Positions 7,411 through 18,665 of a DNA stretch of 64,000 bases are shown here, piece by piece (within the stretch, counting starts at the first letter, position 1; each line of letters opens with the position of its first letter). The notes under the pieces were generated by a model. It did no database searches. It was given only the letters and a program-made list of their open reading frames with translations, and was not told the DNA's origin. This stretch comes from Bog-793 sp050013835 (GTDB taxonomy: Bacteria; Actinomycetota; Acidimicrobiia; Acidimicrobiales; Bog-793), in contig JBEKEM010000002.1 in assembly GCA_050013835.1 (NCBI GenBank), positions 132,463 through 196,462 on the forward strand, in the 5' to 3' direction. A program made the position numbers and the translations under genes.

Positions 7411-8802
7411 TTGCTCGACGCTCAAGAACTTTGGGACGGCTGTGCGGATGCCATCCAGTCCCAGGTGTCGGATGCCGTGTGGCGGACGTGGTTCTCCGGC
7501 GTCTGCCCGGTGGGACTTGTCAACGGCACCTTCGTGCTCAATGTCCCTAACGCCCTCGTCCGGGAGCGCCTCGAAACCCGTTTCGCCGGCGTCGTCCAGG
7601 CTGCCGTCGTCGACCTGTGCGGTTCGGAATTCCCGATCCGTTTCGACGTCGCCTCGGAGACCGCGCCCAACAGCGAGGAGCCGCGAGTCTCCAGCGCAGC
7701 TGCGGACCAAGTCGTCACCCTGAACGGGGCAGCCCCCGTGGCCGAGGATTCCGTTCCCGAGACAGCGAGTCCCTCCCGGCGGTACACCTTCGAGGGGTTT
7801 GTGATCGGGCCCTCCAACCGGTTCGCTCATGCCGCGGCGCTTTCCGTCGCCGAGTCGCCCGGTAGTGCCTACAACCCGCTCTTCATCATCGGGGGGGCTG
7901 GGCTTGGCAAGACCCACCTTCTTCGCGCAATCCGCAACTACGTTACCGAGAACTTCCCACGTTACGACGTCCGCTACGTCCCCACCGAAACACTGCTCAA
8001 CGAGTTCGTCGAATCGGTGCGGGCTGTCGCGATGCCGGCTTTCAAGCGTCGCTACCGGGAATGCGACGTCCTGCTCGTCGATGACATTCAGGTGATAGAG
8101 GGCAAAGAGCAACTCCAGGAGGAGTTCTTCCATACTTTCAACGCTCTTCATGATGCCGGCAAACAGCTCGTGCTGACTTCGGACCGGCCGCCGGGTTCGA
8201 TCAGGACGCTTGAAAGTCGGCTCCGTAGCCGGTTCATGTCTGGCCTCATCACCGAGATCAACCCTCCAGAGCTTGAGACCAGAATCGCGATCCTCCGGAC
8301 GAAGGCCCATCATGAGGGACTCGTCGTCGATGACGACGTTCTTGAATTCCTGGCGAGCATCGTTACAGACAACATCCGTGAACTCGAAGGCGCGCTGATC
8401 CGGGTGACCGCCTTCGCTAGCCTCACCCGGGAGCGCTTAACTCGTGATGTCGCGGAGCACGTGCTCGCTGACCTCGTCGCCGATCATCAGCCGCGGCGAA
8501 TCACTGCACAACAGATTCTCGAGGCAACAGCCGCGCATTTTGGTTTCACCATCGATGAGCTCTGCAGCGCTAGCCGACGCCGGCCGCTCGTGATCGCCCG
8601 GCAGATCGGCATGTACCTCTTCCGCACACTGACCGATTTCTCTTATCCAGCCATCGCCCGGGAGTTCGGTGGCCGAGACCACACGACCGTTATCCACGCC
8701 TACGACAAGATCTCCGGTCTAATGAAGGAACGGCGACAGATCTACGAACAAGTCACCGAACTCACCGTGCACATCCGTAACAATCACAACACTGGCGTCT
8801 GA
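7411..8802 (+). CDS. dnaA: Chromosomal replication initiator DnaA
   Basis: DnaA of 463 residues from TTG at 7411, preceded by GGGAGG at 7396-7401. The frame extends to 7339, but that would run through the DnaA boxes. Domain I (WRTWFSGV) is at about 24-31, domain II is short and acidic, and the AAA+ core has Walker A GGAGLGKTH (about 160-168), Walker B LLVDDIQ and the arginine-finger region. Domain IV ends with the DNA-binding signature GGRDHTTVIHAYDKI. It binds DnaA boxes on both flanks and melts the origin. It is about 450-500 residues in most families, although many actinobacteria have a much longer domain II. Confidence 0.97.
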   Translation: MLDAQELWDGCADAIQSQVSDAVWRTWFSGVCPVGLVNGTFVLNVPNALVRERLETRFAGVVQAAVVDLCGSEFPIRFDVASETAPNSEEPRVSSAAADQVVTLNGAAPVAEDSVPETASPSRRYTFEGFVIGPSNRFAHAAALSVAESPGSAYNPLFIIGGAGLGKTHLLRAIRNYVTENFPRYDVRYVPTETLLNEFVESVRAVAMPAFKRRYRECDVLLVDDIQVIEGKEQLQEEFFHTFNALHDAGKQLVLTSDRPPGSIRTLESRLRSRFMSGLITEINPPELETRIAILRTKAHHEGLVVDDDVLEFLASIVTDNIRELEGALIRVTAFASLTRERLTRDVAEHVLADLVADHQPRRITAQQILEATAAHFGFTIDELCSASRRRPLVIARQIGMYLFRTLTDFSYPAIAREFGGRDHTTVIHAYDKISGLMKERRQIYEQVTELTVHIRNNHNTGV

Positions 8803-9043
8803 GGGCATTCTGTGCAGGACGGGTGGAGCGCCATGGGGACGAGGACCCTGTTTCTGTGGACGATCAGTACTTCGTGCACAACTGAATTGTCATCCCTCAC
8901 GTCTCCTGTGACGCGCGGTGGACAAGTCGTATGAGAACATCTCCTCGTTATCCTGCAGTTTCGGTCTATCGTCCACAATGCACAGCCCCTACTACTACTG
9001 ATCTAATACTCATAGAACCGCTTACGAAGGGAGTTCCTCAGCG
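8803..9043. other. Probable replication origin oriC (dnaA-dnaN gap)
   Basis: This gap holds several DnaA-box-like 9-mers: TGTGGACGA (8855-8863), GGTGGACAA (8917-8925) and TCGTCCACA (8969-8977), each 8/9 to TTGTCCACA or its complement. Downstream of the last box, a tract around 8989-9013 reads CTACTACTACTGATC, whose complement is a run of TAG triplets, then an AT-rich stretch. Box, GC-rich spacer and TAG-like triplets is the layout of the DnaA-trio unwinding element described in Bacillus and conserved widely. The placement between dnaA and dnaN supports oriC. Strand-composition analysis has not been done. Confidence 0.75.
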
Positions 9044-10171
9044 GTGAAATTCCACACCGAACGTGGCGGTCTCCTTGATGCGCTTGTAACTGCCAGCCGG
9101 GTAAGCACGGTCCGGATGGGAACGGGGCTGAGCGCGCAAAGTGTGCGCTTAACGCTACGGGGCGACGAGTTAGAGGTCGTTGGCTCCGATGCCGATCTTG
9201 TGATCGAAGTAGTCCACGTCGTGAGTGGTGCTCAGGACGGAACGATGTTGATACCGTCAAGATTGGCCACCGACATCGTGCGCTCCTTCGATCCTGGAAC
9301 AGTAAGTCTTGAAGGAGATGATCAGGAAGTTCGGATCACCTCTGGTCGGGCAGAATTCGTTGTGCGTGTGCCTGCGGGAGCTGAGATCACACGGTTGTCG
9401 CCAGCGGAATCGGAAGGCATCACCCTTCCGGCCAAACTCTTTGCGGACGGTCTCCGACAAGTCGTCCCCGCGGCCCTAGGCGATGACAGTCGAGCGCCCC
9501 AACTAACCGGTGTGCTGATGGTCGCGGCCAACGACGGCGTTCGTCTTGTCGCGACCGACTCATACCGTCTTGCCTTTCGGGATCTGAAAGGGATCAGCGC
9601 GCTGGAACCGGAATCGGAAGTGCTTATTCCAGCCCGCGCGCTTGCTGAGATCCAACGCTTGATCGGCGAGGGAGACGAGAAGAAGTCGGACGACAAGCTC
9701 GTGTTTCGCCACACAAACCTTGATGCCGTGTTCGAGCTGCCGGACGTGCGGCTGACCACCCGTCTCTTGAAGGGCCCCTTCCCGGATTACCAACGGCTAC
9801 TCCCGGCGTCGTACCCGAACTCGTTCCGGGTCGGCCGCGAAGAACTCAGCGCGGCGCTGCGGCGCGTGCGGCTCATGGTCCGTGATGTAAAGGATGCCAC
9901 GACACCCGTGCGGATCTCGTTCGAATCTGACGGCGCGGAATTAACGGTGTTGACAGCTGAGAGCGGCCGAGCGGCCGAGCGGGTCGACGGCCAGTTCAGT
10001 GGGGAAGGGCTTGTCGTCGCTTTCAACCCGAACTACCTGCTTGACGGGATAGAAGCAATCCGTGCGGAGACAGTCGTCCTTGAGGTCATCGACTCCTCGA
10101 AGCCCGCGACCCTGCGGGGCGAAGGCGAGGACGACTATCGGTATCTCTTGATGCCGGTGCGCGTCTCCTGA
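9044..10171 (+). CDS. dnaN: DNA polymerase III beta sliding clamp
   Basis: A 375-residue DnaN starting GTG at 9044 after GAAGGGAG at 9026-9033. Three repeated clamp domains are evident. Conserved elements include ATDSYRLAFRD in the middle domain, FPDYQRLLP at the start of domain 3, and the end YRYLLMPVR that forms the peptide-binding pocket. It tethers Pol III to DNA. It lies just after oriC and runs into recF with a four-base overlap (CTGA). Confidence 0.97.
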   Translation: MKFHTERGGLLDALVTASRVSTVRMGTGLSAQSVRLTLRGDELEVVGSDADLVIEVVHVVSGAQDGTMLIPSRLATDIVRSFDPGTVSLEGDDQEVRITSGRAEFVVRVPAGAEITRLSPAESEGITLPAKLFADGLRQVVPAALGDDSRAPQLTGVLMVAANDGVRLVATDSYRLAFRDLKGISALEPESEVLIPARALAEIQRLIGEGDEKKSDDKLVFRHTNLDAVFELPDVRLTTRLLKGPFPDYQRLLPASYPNSFRVGREELSAALRRVRLMVRDVKDATTPVRISFESDGAELTVLTAESGRAAERVDGQFSGEGLVVAFNPNYLLDGIEAIRAETVVLEVIDSSKPATLRGEGEDDYRYLLMPVRVS

Positions 10172-11247
10172 GCCACATCTCCTGGCTTGAGGTCAATCAG
10201 TTTCGTAACCTCGACGAGGTCCGTTTCGAGCCCGATCCTGCCGGGCTGACCGTCGTAACGGGAGAGAACGGAGCCGGTAAGACGAGCCTTCTCGAAGCGA
10301 TCGGCTACGCCTCGACGCTGTCGTCGTTCCGAGGCAGTCCGCGGGAGGCACTCGTCCGCACCGGCGCGAACCAGTGTGTCATCCGCCTCGAGGCCGCCGA
10401 AGGGGACCGTCGTGCGCTCGTCGAGATCGAGATCAGTCCCGAACACCGCGACCGTGTCCAGCGCAACCGACAACGGGTGCTGCGAGCCCAGGACCTGCTG
10501 GCGACGTTGCGAGTCTCGGTCTTCACCCCAGACGACCTCGCGCTCGTGAAGGGCGGCCCGCAGGGGAGACGGGAGTTCCTCGATGACGCCCTGGTCTCGG
10601 CCCACCCGAACCTGCTCGTCCTGTGCCAGACGGTCGAGCGGGTGCTCCGGCAACGATCGGCACTGCTGCGCCAATCGGGTGGCGTCCCCTCGCCGGAGGT
10701 GCTGGCGACGCTTGACGTGTGGGACTACAAGCTCGCCGAGGCCGGCGGTACCCTCGTGGCCGCGCGGGAAAAGTTCCTGGCCGAACTCGAGCCGCTCGCC
10801 GCGGCGGCGTTCTGCAACCTCACGCGTCGGGACGACGAGCTGCAGCTGGTCTATGAACGTTCCTTCAGCGGCGGGCTCGGTGAGGCGCTCAGCTTGGCCC
10901 GGCGGGAGGACCTGCGTCGCGGCACCACGACGATCGGGCCGCAACGGGACGAGATCGCCATCACCGCTGGGGGTCTTGACGCGCGGACCCGTCTGTCACA
11001 AGGCCGGCAGCGGTGCGTGACCCTCGCGCTGCGTCTGGCCGCTCACGCAGCCGTGACGGCGGCCGCCGGCTCCCGTCCGGTCCTGCTGCTGGACGACGCC
11101 TTCTCCGAGCTCGACGAGGCGACGACGCGGTCACTCCTCAGCGAACTCCCGGCCGGGCAGGCGGTGCTCACAACGGCGGGTGAGATCCCGCCGGGCGCCC
11201 GTCCGGCCGCCGTCGTCCGTCTCGAGGCGGGAGGGATCGTGGGATGA
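10168..11247 (+). CDS. recF: DNA replication and repair protein RecF
   Basis: RecF, an SMC-like ATPase that loads RecA at gaps. The recognisable N-terminus (ISWLEVNQFRNLDEVRFE) and Walker A GENGAGKTS lie upstream of any ATG, GTG or TTG in this frame. The first standard start, GTG at 10477, would remove the P-loop. The best start is therefore CTG at 10168, overlapping the dnaN TGA as CTGA, giving 359 residues, a normal RecF length. Signature region LSQGRQRC (LSxGQ type) and Walker B PVLLLDDAFSELD are present. It ends in an ATGA overlap with the next gene. Confidence 0.92.
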   Translation: MSHISWLEVNQFRNLDEVRFEPDPAGLTVVTGENGAGKTSLLEAIGYASTLSSFRGSPREALVRTGANQCVIRLEAAEGDRRALVEIEISPEHRDRVQRNRQRVLRAQDLLATLRVSVFTPDDLALVKGGPQGRREFLDDALVSAHPNLLVLCQTVERVLRQRSALLRQSGGVPSPEVLATLDVWDYKLAEAGGTLVAAREKFLAELEPLAAAAFCNLTRRDDELQLVYERSFSGGLGEALSLARREDLRRGTTTIGPQRDEIAITAGGLDARTRLSQGRQRCVTLALRLAAHAAVTAAAGSRPVLLLDDAFSELDEATTRSLLSELPAGQAVLTTAGEIPPGARPAAVVRLEAGGIVG

Positions 11248-11633
11248 ACGGCCCGGAAAGGCCCCCCGAGGGGCCCTCCGGCAGGCGGCCATCGCGCAGG
11301 CGGGGCGAGCGGCGTGAGGACAGGCCCGAGACGCCCCGGAGCCTCGGCCGATCGGTCGACGACTACCTCGCCAGCCAGGGACTTCTCGGGATGCGGACGT
11401 TCGGTGAGATCGCTGTGTGCTGGGCGGAGGCGGTCGGGGAGGACGTCGCTTCCCACACCCGACCGCGATCGCTCAGCGGCACGGAGCTCATCGTGTCGGT
11501 CGATCATCCGGGCTGGGCGACGCAGCTCGCCTTCCTCGCAGGAACGATCTGCGACCGGCTCGCCGACCAGCTCGGATACCGTGCTGTGGAGAGCCTGAAG
11601 GCCCATGTCGACGCCCGATTTCGCCTAGACTGA
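11244..11633 (+). CDS. dciA: DciA-like (DUF721) protein
   Basis: A 129-residue DUF721 protein. The N-terminus (about 1-35) is disordered and basic, and the domain at 40-125 carries the family pattern FGEIAVCWAEAVGEDVASHT, then a beta strand ELIVSVDHPGWATQL and a C-terminal helix region. DUF721 members related to DciA recruit or load the replicative helicase DnaB where DnaC/DnaI loaders are absent. The recF-DUF721-gyrB position is standard in actinobacteria. It starts in an ATGA overlap with recF. Its biochemical role in actinobacteria is inferred from the family. Confidence 0.85.
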   Translation: MNGPERPPEGPSGRRPSRRRGERREDRPETPRSLGRSVDDYLASQGLLGMRTFGEIAVCWAEAVGEDVASHTRPRSLSGTELIVSVDHPGWATQLAFLAGTICDRLADQLGYRAVESLKAHVDARFRLD

Positions 11634-11717
11634 AATCAGGAAATTGCTGGGCTGCACCCACTCGTGCGTGTCAGCCCGACCGACCGGTACCGCCGTCGTT
11701 GAGGAGCCGCGCCCGAG

Positions 11718-13664
11718 GTGCGAACGGAACAAGCAGAGCCACGCGGCGCAACCACGGAGTCGTACGAAGCGGCCGACATCACAGTGCTCAGGGGCCTTGA
11801 GCCGGTTCGGCTCCGCCCGGGCATGTTCATCGGCTCGACCTCGTCGAGCGGGCTGCACCACCTCGTGTGGGAGGTCGTCGACAACTCCGTCGACGAGGCG
11901 ATGCAGGGCCATTGCACCCGGATCGACGTGACGATCAGGGCGAACGGCAGCTGCCGGGTCGTCGATAACGGCCGGGGCATCCCCGTCGAGTCGCACCCCG
12001 ACGAGCCGACGAAGTCGGCGGCGGAGATCGTGCTCACCGTCCTTCACGCCGGAGGCAAGTTCGGCGGGGCGAGCTACAAGGTCTCTGGCGGACTCCATGG
12101 GGTCGGCGTCTCGGTTGTGAACGCCCTGTCCTCACGGCTCGAGCTGCTAGTCGACCGCGGTGGCAACCGCTACGAGATGGCGTTCGTCGACGGCGGCAAG
12201 CCGACCGGCCCGTTGCAGATGACCGGCCCGTCCCCGCGAAATCGGACCGGCACAACGGTCACGTTCTGGCCGGACGCCTCGATCTTCGACGAGGTCGAGT
12301 TCCGTGCCCAGACGATCGTCGAGCGTCTGCAGATGATGGCGTTCCTCCAGCGCGGACTCGAGATCCGCTTCCGGGACGAACGCCCCGGCCACGAGCAGGC
12401 AACTACCTTCCGCTACACCGGGGGCATCGAGGATTTCGTCCGGCACCTCAACGCCTCGAAGGAGGCGCTCTTCCGCAAGGTGGCCTACTTCTCCCAGGTC
12501 GAGGAGGACCAGGAGATCGAGGTCGCCCTGCAGTGGAACACGAGCTACTACGAGAGCATCTGGTCGTTCGCCAACGGCATCGCCACGGTCGAGGGGGGCA
12601 TGCACGAGGAGGGCTTCAAGAAGGCACTCACCAACGTCGTGAACCGGTCGGCTCGGGGGCGTGGGGCGCTGAAGGACTCCGACCCCAACATCCAGGGCGA
12701 GGACATCCGGGAGGGTCTGACGGCGATCATCTCGGTGCGGCTGCGCAATCCGCAGTTCGAGGGCCAGACGAAAGCGAAGCTCGGCAACGTTACGATCCGC
12801 TCGCTCGTCGAGCGGGCGACGAACGAGAAGCTTGCCGAGTGGCTCGACGAGAACCCGCGCGAGGCGAACCAGGTCTTGCAGAAAGCGCTCCTCGCCCAGC
12901 GCGCCCGCGTCGCAGCCCGCCAGGCGCGCGACCTCACCCGTCGCAAGTCCGCCCTCGATGGCGCGGGCCTGCCGGGCAAGCTCGTCGACTGCGCCTCACG
13001 GATCCCGGCAGAGTCGGAGATCTTCATCGTCGAGGGAAACTCGGCGGCGGGCTCGGCGAAGAACGCGCGCGACCCGCACACCCAGGCGATCCTGCCGATT
13101 CGCGGCAAGATCCTCAACGTCGAGAAGGCCCGTGCTGACCGGATGCTGAAGAATGCCGAGATTCAGGCGCTCATTATGGCGATCGGTGCGGGGATCTCAG
13201 ACGACTTCGACCTCGCGAAGATCCGTTATCACAAGGTGATCATTCTCGCTGACGCCGACGTGGACGGCTCCCATATTCGGACGCTGCTGCTGACGTTCTT
13301 CCTGCGCCAGATGCGCCCCCTCATCGAGGCCGGCCACGTTTATGTCGCCCAGCCGCCGCTTTACTCGACGCTCGTAGGAAACGCCAAGATCTACCTGAAG
13401 GACGAGGCGGCCCGGGAGCGGTTCCTACGGGAGCACCCGAACCACTCGAAGGATTTCCAGCGTCTCAAGGGGCTCGGAGAGATGGATTTCGCCGAGCTGC
13501 GCGAGACGACGATCGACCCGGGGAAGCGGTCGCTCCTGCAGATAACGACGGAGGAGGCGAGCATCGCCGACCAGGTCTGCTCGGTCCTCATGGGCGACGA
13601 CGTCGAGGTGCGGCGACATTTCATCCAGACGAACGCGAAAGACGTCCGCTTCCTCGACATCTGA
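11718..13664 (+). CDS. gyrB: DNA gyrase subunit B
   Basis: A 648-residue GyrB starting GTG at 11718. The GHKL ATPase motifs are present (WEVVDNSVDEAM, VDNGRGIPV, GGLHGVGVSVVNALS), followed by transducer and TOPRIM domains. In TOPRIM the catalytic Glu439 lies in VEGNSAAGSAK and the metal-binding aspartates are D512 and D514 in DADVDGSH. The motif normally reads EGDSAGGSAK; here the Asp is Asn441 and one Gly is Ala. E. coli GyrB D426, at this same position, mutated to Asn gives quinolone resistance. It pairs with gyrA 56 bp downstream to supercoil DNA. Confidence 0.97.
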   Translation: MRTEQAEPRGATTESYEAADITVLRGLEPVRLRPGMFIGSTSSSGLHHLVWEVVDNSVDEAMQGHCTRIDVTIRANGSCRVVDNGRGIPVESHPDEPTKSAAEIVLTVLHAGGKFGGASYKVSGGLHGVGVSVVNALSSRLELLVDRGGNRYEMAFVDGGKPTGPLQMTGPSPRNRTGTTVTFWPDASIFDEVEFRAQTIVERLQMMAFLQRGLEIRFRDERPGHEQATTFRYTGGIEDFVRHLNASKEALFRKVAYFSQVEEDQEIEVALQWNTSYYESIWSFANGIATVEGGMHEEGFKKALTNVVNRSARGRGALKDSDPNIQGEDIREGLTAIISVRLRNPQFEGQTKAKLGNVTIRSLVERATNEKLAEWLDENPREANQVLQKALLAQRARVAARQARDLTRRKSALDGAGLPGKLVDCASRIPAESEIFIVEGNSAAGSAKNARDPHTQAILPIRGKILNVEKARADRMLKNAEIQALIMAIGAGISDDFDLAKIRYHKVIILADADVDGSHIRTLLLTFFLRQMRPLIEAGHVYVAQPPLYSTLVGNAKIYLKDEAARERFLREHPNHSKDFQRLKGLGEMDFAELRETTIDPGKRSLLQITTEEASIADQVCSVLMGDDVEVRRHFIQTNAKDVRFLDI

Positions 13665-13720
13665 CAGGGCGTGGTAACGCGCCAGCGGCGGGGTAGTGAC
13701 AACGGAAGGCAGGGCCGGGA

Positions 13721-16201
<2,481 letters not shown>

Positions 16202-16238
16202 GCCAGCCGAGCGATTCGAGTAGGGTCGCGAATTCGCC

Positions 16239-16312
16239 GGGGCTATAGCTCAGCCGGTTAGAGCGCAGCACTGATAATGCTGAGGTCGCTGGTTCGATTC
16301 CAGCTAGCCCCA
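16239..16312 (+). tRNA. tRNA-Ile(GAT)
   Basis: A 74-nt cloverleaf. The acceptor arms GGGGCTA (16239-16245) and TAGCCCC (16305-16311) pair fully. The D-loop contains AGCTCAGCCGGTTAGAGC, the anticodon loop CTGATAA gives GAT, and the T-arm has GGTTCGATTCC. CCA is not encoded. gyrA followed by tRNA-Ile is common in bacteria. Everything to the right up to about 44 kb is accessory, so this tRNA marks the island edge. Confidence 0.97.
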
Positions 16313-16426
16313 CATCCTCAATGGTGTGGTCCGGCATGACTACTCTGACCCCGCCGTGCATCGGGGCGGATCTTTCACGACCAATCTGGAAGGCGGGGCG
16401 TTGGCAATACCAGCCAGAGCTGAACG

Positions 16427-18409
16427 ATGACAGCGACGCCCGGAACAGCCGCTGTCGAGGTGACGCCGCCAGGAGACTCCGCGGCGTTGACTTCGCGACG
16501 CTCGCGCCGAGAAGAGCTGGAATTTCACCGGGTTCGGCGGTGGGGATTGGCAGTTCTCGGGCTCCAACTCGTGGTGTTGGTGCTCTGGAGTGTGCTCGAA
16601 GCATCCCGGGACATTCAGGGATACGACTTCGCTGGGGCCTATCACGCCTGGTATCTCATCAGCCACGGCGTATTCGATCCCGCGGGCTGGTGGCAGGGCC
16701 AAGGCGTATTCATTATGTGGCCTTTGGCCGTATTCGGACTGATATGGCCACATCCCGTCACGTTACTTGTGATCCAGGATCTCGCAATCGTCGGGGCCGA
16801 AGCCGTGGCGTTCTACTGGATGACCGACGCGATCCGGTCGCGACGTGGCTTGCCTTTCTTCACGTTTTCTGGTTTCGGACTTCTCCTGCTCGTCGCTGAT
16901 CCATGGATCTACTGGTCGGCGTCCTGGGATTATCACTCTGAAGCGCTCGGCACATTGTTTGCGCTCTTGGCAGCTCGGGAGCTGTTTCGCGGGCGGAGAC
17001 GGGGTTGGATTTGGAGCGGCCTGACGCTCATTTCAGGCATGGTTCCCGCCACTTATCTCGTTGCAGTCGGTCTCGGCATGCTGTTCAGGCGAAAGCTGCG
17101 AATATCCGGGATAATTCTGGTTGTTGGGGCGACGGCGTGGTATCTGATCCTGGTGAAACTCGGTGCTGGCGGGGGAATTGTTCCCTCGGGGGTCGGTTAC
17201 TCGTCGACGGCACAGCAAGTCACGCGCGGGTTCGCGACCGATCCTGTCATGAGTCTCTTGCATCACGGACTGTCTGTTCTGGACAATTTGAGAGACCGCT
17301 GGGTAGACACGCTTGCGAATGTCGCTCCGAGCGGGTTACTTGGGGTATTCACCGCCCCGGTGGTTGGCGTAGCCGCGGTGGTGCTTGGTGAGGATGGTGC
17401 GCAAACGTATGTGGGTCCGATTACACCGAGCTTCCAGAACCTTCCGATCTACGTTTTCGCGCCGATCGGAACCGTTCTGGCATTTGCGTGGCTCTACCGC
17501 CGATTGGGCAGTCGGTTTATCCGGCCATTGATGGTGCTCGCGAGTGCCAATGTCATCGGCTGGGGCGTCATCTGGATACCTCAAGTCGTGCCGACGTGGC
17601 TGACAGTGTCCTCGGCGGAAGCCAGTGTGCTTAATCGAGCCGCGGCGATGATACCGCAGCAAGATGGGGTCGTCGCGTCGCAAGGAATCGTTGGCGTCTT
17701 CGCCGGGCACAAAGAGGTTGGCGCGCTATATGAATGGCCGCCATTCCAGGTGAAGGTTCCCACCCCGACGACGTGGTTCGTGATCGCTCCGTACGCCGGC
17801 ACCGAAACGGAGACAGTGACCCAATCAATGGCTGTCATTGACGCGCTTGCCTCTGATCCAAGATCGCGGCTCATGCTGGAGGACAGGGGGATCTGGGTAT
17901 TTCGACTAGACGTTGGCGAAAGGGCGACACCGGCGGAGGTATCAATTCCGGAACTGCCGAGCACCCTTCCGGCGGGTTTGTTCGAGACAGCAGTCGGAAC
18001 GCGGGTGCTAACTGGCCCCGTCCAGAACTGGCACATTCGAACAAATGGAACAGCAGGTGGACTTGTTTTCGGCGACTATTGGTTGGAACAGGTTGGTCAG
18101 TACAAAGCAGCTGTGAGATTCAAGAGTTCTGGGCCGATCTCGGTCAGGGTGTGGAATACCACTACGAACAAGATGCTGGCGGAACGGAACTACAAATCAA
18201 CGCGGGGCATAGTGACTGCTGTCGTGGGCGTTCAAGTCACCTCAAGTGATCCGCTCCGGTCAGGTGCTCCATATTCCGGTGTGGTTCCGTTCCGAGTCGA
18301 TCCGATACCCGCCAATGTTGGGAATACGCTCGAGATCAGCGTCTATGTTTCGAGCGGCGTCAAGGCGTCCGTCTATTCGGTGTCGCTGGGACTTGTCGGG
18401 TCCGGTTGA
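16427..18409 (+). CDS. Large polytopic membrane protein, DUF2079-like
   Basis: A 660-residue protein. The N-terminal cytoplasmic tail (1-38) precedes about ten membrane segments (first at about 40-58). The family-like feature is an acidic/aromatic loop after segment 1 (QGYDFAGAYHAWYLISHG), which resembles the DUF2079 and GT-C pattern, where an acidic residue in the first outer loop is catalytic in glycosyltransferases. After about residue 420 comes an outside-facing region ending in a beta-rich domain (about 540-660) reminiscent of carbohydrate-binding modules. It probably transfers or handles lipid-linked sugars. It is the first gene of the glycan island. Substrate unknown. Confidence 0.7.
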   Translation: MTATPGTAAVEVTPPGDSAALTSRRSRREELEFHRVRRWGLAVLGLQLVVLVLWSVLEASRDIQGYDFAGAYHAWYLISHGVFDPAGWWQGQGVFIMWPLAVFGLIWPHPVTLLVIQDLAIVGAEAVAFYWMTDAIRSRRGLPFFTFSGFGLLLLVADPWIYWSASWDYHSEALGTLFALLAARELFRGRRRGWIWSGLTLISGMVPATYLVAVGLGMLFRRKLRISGIILVVGATAWYLILVKLGAGGGIVPSGVGYSSTAQQVTRGFATDPVMSLLHHGLSVLDNLRDRWVDTLANVAPSGLLGVFTAPVVGVAAVVLGEDGAQTYVGPITPSFQNLPIYVFAPIGTVLAFAWLYRRLGSRFIRPLMVLASANVIGWGVIWIPQVVPTWLTVSSAEASVLNRAAAMIPQQDGVVASQGIVGVFAGHKEVGALYEWPPFQVKVPTPTTWFVIAPYAGTETETVTQSMAVIDALASDPRSRLMLEDRGIWVFRLDVGERATPAEVSIPELPSTLPAGLFETAVGTRVLTGPVQNWHIRTNGTAGGLVFGDYWLEQVGQYKAAVRFKSSGPISVRVWNTTTNKMLAERNYKSTRGIVTAVVGVQVTSSDPLRSGAPYSGVVPFRVDPIPANVGNTLEISVYVSSGVKASVYSVSLGLVGSG

Positions 18410-18665
18410 GGTCAATGGGGCCGTGGCGTGAGGTAGTGACCAGCACTGGGAAGTGACGCCGGAGCGGCCGAGTTCTCCTGTCGTTTTCGGACGGTCAGTG
18501 AGCCAGGTGCATGCGGCAGTTGCCCGAGGGCCGGTTGGAGGTCGGCGTTGGACAAACTCCCTTCGGGGTGAGGGGCGGTTGGCGTGGCGTGCACGTGGAT
18601 CCGCGGGGCGACTGACCCACCGAGGAGACGGCATGAAATCGGTTAGGGCCGGTAACGCCGGAAGG

